Shown here in pieces: positions 58,526 to 64,000 of a stretch of 64,000 nt of DNA. Each line of letters opens with the position of its first letter. Positions within the stretch are counted from its first letter, which is position 1. Source of the DNA: Blautia luti (GTDB lineage: Bacteria; Bacillota; Clostridia; Lachnospirales; Lachnospiraceae); the NCBI RefSeq assembly GCF_013304735.1, contig NZ_JAAITI010000006.1:1-64000 (forward strand), written 5' to 3'. The notes under the pieces are model-generated. The model was not told the DNA's origin and did not search any database. It saw nothing but the letters and a program-made list of their open reading frames with translations. Both the position numbers and the translations under genes were made by a program.

Positions 58526-59328
58526 ATTCTTTAACGATCCTGACTCTCGTGATCATCGCAGCCGCAAATATGGCAGTTGGCGGATGCATCGGAATCTGTG
58601 GAATTGCCGGTTTTCTGCTGCCTATGCTGTACACAGGCGGACTTGGCTTTGACGTAACTTATGCGCTGGCACTCAGTTTTCTTGCGTTTCTGGTATCCGG
58701 TATTATCGGTTCTTTTAATTATTACAAAGCCGGAAATCTGGATGTAAAAATGTCTCTGAAACTTGGTATCGGCAGCCTCATCGGTGCCATTGCCGGTGTA
58801 TTCCTTCAGTCCATGATCGAGAAATCCACAGCCAAAACCATCCTTTATCTGGTGGTACTGTTTTCCGGTGCTTCCATTCTGGTCCGGATGTGGAATGAAA
58901 AAAGAAAAGCAGCTTCCGCTGCCTCAAATGAAAGCCCAGACTCTTCTGAGCCTGTACGTTCAAAATCCATTGCAGACCATATGGGATTCCTGATCTTCCT
59001 TGGGATCACTACCGGAGCGATCTGTTCTCTCTCCGGTGCAGGCGGCCCGGTCCTTGTGATGCCTCTTCTGGTAGCATGCGGAGTGTCCACAAGGATCGCC
59101 GTCGGTGTGGCACTTTTTGACTCCGTGTTTATTGCCATTCCTGCATGTATCGGCTATCTTTCCAGAATTACCTGGACAGAAGTCCTTGGACTTCTGGTAC
59201 TGATCGTTCTGACTCATGGGATCGGTGTATGGCTGGGAAGCCGTTTCGCGGGAAAAGTTCCTGTTCAGGGGCTGAAGATATTTGTAGCTGTATTCTCTGT
59301 ATGCATTGCCATTTATATGCTGATGTAA
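58522..59328 (+). CDS. TauE/SafE-family anion exporter
   Basis: A 268-residue protein with eight hydrophobic helices and repeats of the TauE/SafE type (IGSLIGAIAGVFLQSMIEKS, SLSGAGGPVLVMPLLVACGV). It starts inside the amidohydrolase stop codon (ATGA). It may export a sulfur or carboxylate product of the same pathway; this is inferred. Confidence 0.88.
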   Translation: MNSLTILTLVIIAAANMAVGGCIGICGIAGFLLPMLYTGGLGFDVTYALALSFLAFLVSGIIGSFNYYKAGNLDVKMSLKLGIGSLIGAIAGVFLQSMIEKSTAKTILYLVVLFSGASILVRMWNEKRKAASAASNESPDSSEPVRSKSIADHMGFLIFLGITTGAICSLSGAGGPVLVMPLLVACGVSTRIAVGVALFDSVFIAIPACIGYLSRITWTEVLGLLVLIVLTHGIGVWLGSRFAGKVPVQGLKIFVAVFSVCIAIYMLM

Positions 59329-59339
59329 AATATTTTTTG

Positions 59340-59368
59340 TTGCATCATTCTGAAAATTCCTGTATAAT
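59340..59368 (+). promoter_or_regulatory. Sigma-A promoter of AGCS symporter gene
   Basis: TTGCAT (59340 to 59345), 17 bp, perfect TATAAT (59363 to 59368). It starts a leader of about 125 nt before the symporter. Confidence 0.75.
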
Positions 59369-59405
59369 CAACGTAATAATCACAACTAAAGAGCGTAACG
59401 TACAA

Positions 59406-59441
59406 GGGCGTACAGCACATGTTTCCTGTGTCTGTACGCTC
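59406..59441 (+). promoter_or_regulatory. Leader hairpin of AGCS symporter mRNA
   Basis: Arms GGGCGTACAG and CTGTACGCTC with inner pairing form a strong stem in the leader; upstream AGAGCGTA can pair with TACGCTCT as an alternative. No T run follows, so it is not a simple terminator. Confidence 0.45.
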
Positions 59442-59499
59442 TTGTTGGTATTTCTGCAGTCCTGCAGGGATTTCGCTTTGAGAAAGGGAGGAGATTTCT

Positions 59500-60882
59500 A
59501 TGATGAATGCAATCGGAAATGTGATAAACCAGATCGACAGTCTGGTGTGGGGCTGGTGGATGATCATTTTGCTTCTGGGTACTCATATTTTTATGACCAT
59601 CCGCACCGGGGTGATCCAGCGAAAGATTGGTACTGCCATCCGCCTGTCTGTCACCAAAGATCACGATGCAGAAGGTGAAGTCAGCCAGTTTGGAGCTCTG
59701 ACAACGGCACTGGCTTCTACTATTGGAACCGGAAATATCATCGGTGTCGGTACTGCTATCGCTCTTGGCGGTCCCGGTGCAGTTCTCTGGTGCTGGCTTA
59801 CCGGTGTTTTTGGAATCGCCACCAAATACAGCGAATCTCTCATCGCCGTAAAATACCGTGTCAAAACCAAAGACGGACGTATGCAGGGTGGTGCCATGTA
59901 TGCTTTGGAACGTGGCTTAAATATGCGCTGGCTTGGTCTGATCTTCGCGTTTTTTGGCGGTTTTGCCTCCTTTGGGATCGGATGTGCCACCCAGGTCAAT
60001 GCCATCGCAACGGTATGTAACGAGAACCTCCATATCCCGCCAGCAGTGATCGGCATTGCTGTGGCTGTTCTTACTGCTCTTGTTATTTTCGGCGGGATCA
60101 AATCCATTGCAACCGTATGTGAACGTCTTGTTCCGTTTATGGCATTTTTCTATGTGATCGGATGTATCGTCATCCTGGGGATCAATTTCGATTTTATCAT
60201 TCCTGCCGTAAAAACCATCTGCAAACTTGCATTTACTCCTGGTGCCGCTGCAGGAGGTCTTGTGGGACGTGGTATCATGATGGCTATGCAGTATGGAATC
60301 GCAAGAGGACTTTTTTCCAATGAATCCGGTATGGGTTCCGCGCCTATCGCCGCAGCTGCAGCCCAGACAAGAAATCCGGTACGTCAGGCTCTTGTTTCCA
60401 GTACCGGTACATTCTGGGACACCGTTGTAGTATGTCTGATGACCGGTCTCGTTCTTGTCACCAGCATTATGAAAAATCCTTCCATAGACATGGGAAATAT
60501 CACTGACGGTGGTGTCCTTACCACCCTCGCATTTCAGCAGATCCCGATCCTTGGCCCTGTGATCCTGGTGGTAGGTATCATTTCCTTCGCATATTCTACT
60601 GTCCTTGGGTGGGCATATTACGGGGAACGGTGCGTAGAGTATTTTTCCGGCAAAAAAGGCCTCATCCCTTATCGTGTGCTGTACATCGCGGTAGCTGCCA
60701 TTGCTCCTGTTATTTCCCTGAACCTGGTATGGACCGTAGCCGACATCCTGAATGCGCTGATGGCCATTCCCAATCTGATCGCAGTACTGCTGCTTTCCAA
60801 TGTGATCGTAAAAGAAACAAAGAAATACATCAATAATCTGGATGCACGGGACGATACTCCAGTAGAAGTGATTGATAAGTAA
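59500..60882 (+). CDS. Sodium:alanine/glycine symporter (AGCS family)
   Basis: A 460-residue protein with about eleven hydrophobic helices and family motifs GALTTALASTIGTGNIIGVG, KYSESLIAVKYR and NESGMGSAPIAAAAAQTRNP. GGGAGG precedes the ATG. It imports alanine, glycine or a similar amino acid with sodium. It has its own promoter but may receive read-through from the amidohydrolase operon. Confidence 0.93.
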   Translation: MMNAIGNVINQIDSLVWGWWMIILLLGTHIFMTIRTGVIQRKIGTAIRLSVTKDHDAEGEVSQFGALTTALASTIGTGNIIGVGTAIALGGPGAVLWCWLTGVFGIATKYSESLIAVKYRVKTKDGRMQGGAMYALERGLNMRWLGLIFAFFGGFASFGIGCATQVNAIATVCNENLHIPPAVIGIAVAVLTALVIFGGIKSIATVCERLVPFMAFFYVIGCIVILGINFDFIIPAVKTICKLAFTPGAAAGGLVGRGIMMAMQYGIARGLFSNESGMGSAPIAAAAAQTRNPVRQALVSSTGTFWDTVVVCLMTGLVLVTSIMKNPSIDMGNITDGGVLTTLAFQQIPILGPVILVVGIISFAYSTVLGWAYYGERCVEYFSGKKGLIPYRVLYIAVAAIAPVISLNLVWTVADILNALMAIPNLIAVLLLSNVIVKETKKYINNLDARDDTPVEVIDK

Positions 60883-60918
60883 AACATTCATAGTTATAAA
60901 GTCGTATATAACAAAGTT

Positions 60919-60967
60919 ACAGCTCCAACTGCTTCTGATCATTACGAGGCAGTTGGAGCTGTTATTT
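60919..60967. terminator. Bidirectional terminator
   Basis: Perfect 14-bp arms ACAGCTCCAACTGC/GCAGTTGGAGCTGT followed by TATTTT; shared by the convergent symporter and carbonic anhydrase genes. Confidence 0.8.
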
Positions 60968-61470
60968 TACAACACATCCTGTTCTTTCATCTCTTCAGAC
61001 ACTGAAAGATATTCCTTACTGTTCTCCACGATTCCGAGTTTTTCTTCCCAGGTAAGGTTTCGTTTGATCCTGGCCGGGCTTCCCATTACCAGTGAACCAT
61101 CCGGGATCACCGTATTTTTTGTCACAAGACTTCCGGCTCCTATGATGCAGTCATTTCCGATCTTTGCACCATCCAGGATCACCGCTCCCATTCCGATCAG
61201 TGTACGGTCTCCGATGATACATCCATGGATCACCGCATTATGCCCTACAGTAACATTGTTTCCGATATGGACCGGCATATTGTGGCTTACATGAATGGTA
61301 CAGTTTTCTTGGATATTAGTCTCTTCTCCGATCACTACCGGAGCATCATCTCCACGGATCACTGCATAGTACAGCACACAGCTGTCACGGCCGATCGTCA
61401 CATCCCCAAGGATCACAGACTGTTTTGCGATCCTGGCGCCTTCTGCGATTTTTACATTTTTATAATTCAT
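60967..61470 (-). CDS. Gamma-class carbonic anhydrase family protein
   Basis: A 167-residue left-handed beta-helix protein with hexapeptide repeats (VILGDVTIGRDSCV, IIGAGSLVTKNTVI) and the metal-site pattern NIQENCTIHVSH...VGHNAVIHGC. It may hydrate CO2 or act as an acyltransferase-like relative. It starts 19 bp after the LacI stop, so it is probably in that operon. Confidence 0.9.
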   Translation of the reverse strand: MNYKNVKIAEGARIAKQSVILGDVTIGRDSCVLYYAVIRGDDAPVVIGEETNIQENCTIHVSHNMPVHIGNNVTVGHNAVIHGCIIGDRTLIGMGAVILDGAKIGNDCIIGAGSLVTKNTVIPDGSLVMGSPARIKRNLTWEEKLGIVENSKEYLSVSEEMKEQDVL

Positions 61471-61488
61471 TTTTCCTCCTGAATCTGC

Positions 61489-62520
61489 TTAACCCATATT
61501 ATATTTCGTCCGGATCACAATATCTGTATACTGATATTCCTTTTCCGGTGTTTTGTTGTCAAAAAGGAGCTGGAACAGAATGGTCACCGGGGAATGCCCC
61601 TGTACGGCTGCATCCTGTCCGATAAGAAAATTGATGGTTCCTTCCTTCAGCCATTTCAGATTTTCTTCCAGGAAATCATTGGCGATCACATGCATGGTTT
61701 TGTCTTTTCCAAGCTTCTGCAAAGTCTGGCAGACGCCCTTTACGCCATGGCCCGTAATATAAATACCGGTCAGTTCCGGATAAAGTTCCAGAAGTTCTTC
61801 CACGATCTTGGATGCCACCCACTCATCATCATAGGAATATCTTGTATCCACAACCTCAATTCCCGGGAAACTTTCCTTGATCTCTGTTGAAAATCCCTTC
61901 TGCCTGCTGATCAGGCCAGGATTGGCAACCTGTCCGGAAATGATGGCAACCTGTCCGCTTCCGCCTGTCATTTCTCCCATCAGGCCTGCTGCTGTACGGC
62001 CGGCCTGAAACGTATCCTGTCCCACAAAACATAACCTCTTCGTATCTTCCAGATCTGCATTAAAAGTAACTACCGGAATCCCATACTCTTCCTGATACTG
62101 GTCAATCCTCGCTCTTAACAGCTGATCTTCCGATGGTGTCAGAGCAATCCCGTTAAACCCCTCTTCCCGTAGTTCTTCCATTGCAGCCATTACTTTTTCC
62201 GGTTCCACGCCCTCGATCTCATAGATCTTTACCGTTCCGCCGAAACTCTCCACTTCTTCTTTTGCTTCCAGGACACCCTTTAAAACCTGCTGCATAAAAG
62301 GGGTCTTCATATACTGAAGGATCACACCGATACGGATCTTCCGCTTTGCCATGGCAAGGGCACGTCCTGCGCGGCTGGGCTGATACCCCATCTCCTGTGC
62401 TATCTTTTTGATCTTTTCCTCTACTTCCGGGCGGATACGGCCTCTGTTGTTCAGTGCCCTGTCCACGGTGCCTCTTGAAACCCCGGCCGCTTCCGCGATC
62501 TGCTGTAACGTTACTGCCAT
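61489..62520 (-). CDS. LacI-family transcriptional regulator
   Basis: A 343-residue protein with an N-terminal LacI helix-turn-helix (VTLQQIAEAAGVSRGTVDRA) and a periplasmic-binding-like sensor domain (RIGVILQYMKTPFMQQVLKG). The sensor part resembles sugar-binding regulators that share the fold of RbsB. It lies upstream of the carbonic anhydrase gene. Its target sugar system is not in the window. Confidence 0.9.
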   Translation of the reverse strand: MAVTLQQIAEAAGVSRGTVDRALNNRGRIRPEVEEKIKKIAQEMGYQPSRAGRALAMAKRKIRIGVILQYMKTPFMQQVLKGVLEAKEEVESFGGTVKIYEIEGVEPEKVMAAMEELREEGFNGIALTPSEDQLLRARIDQYQEEYGIPVVTFNADLEDTKRLCFVGQDTFQAGRTAAGLMGEMTGGSGQVAIISGQVANPGLISRQKGFSTEIKESFPGIEVVDTRYSYDDEWVASKIVEELLELYPELTGIYITGHGVKGVCQTLQKLGKDKTMHVIANDFLEENLKWLKEGTINFLIGQDAAVQGHSPVTILFQLLFDNKTPEKEYQYTDIVIRTKYNMG

Positions 62521-62705
62521 ATTTTACCCTCCAAAACATCTCCTGTGCTTTTCGTGTTCACGTGCACATGTTTTTATTTCATTATACACATTTACGTGTT
62601 CTCAGGCAATCCCTGATTTGATTATTTTTATAATTTCCAGGCAAGTCCCCACCCACTGCTTATCTCTTTTCGCACCCCCACAAGAGACTTACTTGATTTT
62701 GTAAA

Positions 62706-62745
62706 AAAATGCTTCCGAAAATTTTTCCGGAAGCATTCTTATTTA
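62706..62745 (-). terminator. Terminator after AAA ATPase gene
   Basis: GCTTCCG/CGGAAGC hairpin with A-rich and T-rich sides (62709 to 62736). The rest of the 62,521 to 62,768 gap holds only AT-rich promoter-like DNA for the LacI gene. Confidence 0.65.
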
Positions 62746-62768
62746 TCATTCTAAAACAAATTTCTGCG

Positions 62769-64000
62769 TCAGTCCAGAAGCTCCTGTACCATCTCCGGGG
62801 TAAAGGTCACGGCTTTCACATGATCCACCTCGATCTGATACAGCGCATTGGCCGCGATATGCTCCGCAGCCTGCTCCAGATCACGGATTCCTGTGGTGTC
62901 CTCAAATTTCCTGATCACTGCATCCAGCGCCTCATCGGTTACAATACATTCTTCCGGCTTCAGGCTCATACGTTTCAGAACCTTCGGAAGTGCAAATCTG
63001 GAGAAGATGATCTTCTTTTCCTCCGGTGTGTAATCCGGAATGTCGATCACTGCAAAACGTGACATCAGAGGAGCACTGATCTGTGCCTTGTCATTGGCTG
63101 TGGCAATCGGATAGACACCAACGGTCGGAACCATACATTCCATATAGTTATCTGTGAAACCAAGGTTATCCAGAAGTGTCAGAAGCACATCTGCCGGATT
63201 TCCGTTGCCTTTCCCTGATGCAGCCTTGTCAAGCTCGTTGATGATAAATACCAGATTGGATTCTCCTGCCATGGAAAAAGCCTCCATGATGATTCCAGGC
63301 TTGGCATTTGCGTAGACACGGGAACTTCCGGTCAGCTGTTCCGGATCGTTAATGGAACTCATATCCAGAGTTGTCCACGGCATTTTCAGGATCCTTGCAA
63401 CTGCATAGGCGATCTGAGATTTACCGGTACCTGCCGGTCCTACAAGAAGCAGTCCGTAAGCAGGAAGTGTATGGGTACGGTTGATCTGGATGATCGTTTC
63501 AATGATTCTCTGTTTTACACGTTCCATTCCATAAAGTTCCTCATCCAGGATACGACGTGCTTCCTTGGGATCAATAGACTCAAAATAATTATGTTTCCAC
63601 TGAATGTTCATCATAATGGAGAGTGCTCTCTGAGCATGGCGTCTTTCCTCCTGGGAAACTTCATGGGAGCGGGCAACTGCCAGGTTTCTTCTCGCCCAGA
63701 GACGGATATTATCCGGCATGGTCTTTCCGGCACAGGTCATAAAGTCGGTGATACTCTGAATGCTGGTGAGCTTCATGTCATCACCGTCTTCTTCCTCCTC
63801 ATCGTCCTCATTTACTTCTGCCGGCGCACTGCTTGCAAACAGACGCTCGATCATGAACTGAAGAAATCCATCCTCTGCAGAAAGCTTGGTACCGCCGCCA
63901 AAAGCGATCTCACGGATCTTGTAAACTGCATATCCCTCTTCTGTATTCTGTCCTGAAAGACGGATGTTGATATGATTTTCTCCGAGCCATTTGATCAGAC
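62769..64000 (-). CDS. AAA-family ATPase, C-terminal part
   Basis: The frame is open to the right edge and runs at least 410 residues. The AAA core has Walker A LLVGPAGTGKSQIAYAVAR, a Walker B-like VFIINELDKA, and SRFAVIDIPDYTPEEKK as the arginine-finger region; an acidic insert EVNEDDEEEEDGDD lies before it. It resembles Lon/ClpX-type AAA modules (MoxR-like use is also possible). The 5' end is outside the window, so the full domain set is unknown. Confidence 0.8.
   Translation of the reverse strand, partial: LIKWLGENHINIRLSGQNTEEGYAVYKIREIAFGGGTKLSAEDGFLQFMIERLFASSAPAEVNEDDEEEEDGDDMKLTSIQSITDFMTCAGKTMPDNIRLWARRNLAVARSHEVSQEERRHAQRALSIMMNIQWKHNYFESIDPKEARRILDEELYGMERVKQRIIETIIQINRTHTLPAYGLLLVGPAGTGKSQIAYAVARILKMPWTTLDMSSINDPEQLTGSSRVYANAKPGIIMEAFSMAGESNLVFIINELDKAASGKGNGNPADVLLTLLDNLGFTDNYMECMVPTVGVYPIATANDKAQISAPLMSRFAVIDIPDYTPEEKKIIFSRFALPKVLKRMSLKPEECIVTDEALDAVIRKFEDTTGIRDLEQAAEHIAANALYQIEVDHVKAVTFTPEMVQELLD

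Noticed and set aside
59917-60942. 341-residue minus-strand frame opposite the AGCS symporter
   Set aside because: Translation is rich in Cys, His and Ser without domains, typical of antisense to a membrane protein.
1-64000. tRNA or rRNA genes, including an ICE target tRNA
   Set aside because: No cloverleaf with conserved TTCGAATC-type arm or rRNA segment was recognised by reading.

Overview
The window looks like a gut Firmicute of the Lachnospiraceae type (Blautia, Dorea or Ruminococcus-like). The evidence is moderately AT-rich chromosomal genes with strong AGGAGG ribosome sites, Clostridia-type conjugative element genes, and household genes such as an AGCS symporter, a MATE exporter and a gamma carbonic anhydrase. 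The species cannot be named from this sequence.

Region 1 (1 to about 40.26 kb) is most of an integrative conjugative element (ICE), almost all on the minus strand. Read in transcription order, right to left, it has a plasmid-like replication and partition block (ParA, ParB, a RepA_N-like initiator with iterons inside its gene), small accessory genes, then the type IV secretion block: PcfB, VirD4, a Maff2-like small pilin, a VirB6/TrbL-like channel, PrgI, VirB4, an NlpC/P60 wall hydrolase, DUF4315 and DUF4366 proteins. Topoisomerase III, a 2245-residue thioester and Cna-B repeat adhesin, an XRE regulator, a predicted type I toxin-antitoxin locus and the start of a very large SNF2/antirestriction-like protein follow. 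The outer relaxase and integrase must lie left of base 1.

Region 2 (about 20,229 to 31,853) is a second element inserted in the middle of the ICE's small pilin gene. The two halves of that gene can be joined in frame by removing 11,620 bp flanked by a 5-bp TTTGC repeat. The inserted element carries a large serine recombinase, TnpW, a DnaC-like ATPase and DnaD-like replication protein, a MobC and MOB-type relaxase with a candidate oriT, an HTH_16/sigma pair like Tn916 orf8/orf7, a methyltransferase, a frameshifted XRE membrane regulator, and a ribosomal-protection tetracycline resistance gene with a complete attenuator leader. Its left two thirds is clearly richer in GC than the ICE around it.

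Region 3 (40.46 to about 55.5 kb) is mixed accessory and chromosomal DNA. It holds a MazG-like pyrophosphohydrolase overlapping a GIY-YIG/DUF2075 helicase, a lipoprotein and AraC regulator opposite a MATE exporter, and an AIPR-family gene with its own XRE regulator and a repeated operator. The AIPR pair sits between an intact and a degenerate copy of the same secreted protein. Next come a type VII-secretion-like locus with a zinc-protease effector, two flavoproteins, a frameshifted secreted protein, an esterase and a Crp/Fnr regulator.

Region 4 (55.8 to 64 kb) looks like ordinary chromosome. A plus-strand operon has a DUF3100 membrane pair, an amidohydrolase and a TauE/SafE exporter, followed by an AGCS amino acid symporter with its own promoter. 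On the minus strand are a gamma carbonic anhydrase downstream of a LacI regulator, and an AAA ATPase that runs off the right edge.

The points most worth following up are the split pilin gene, the 25-bp palindromes in the ICE, the AIPR/XRE module, the MazG/GIY-YIG-helicase pair, the type I toxin-antitoxin locus and the overprinted tnpV gene.
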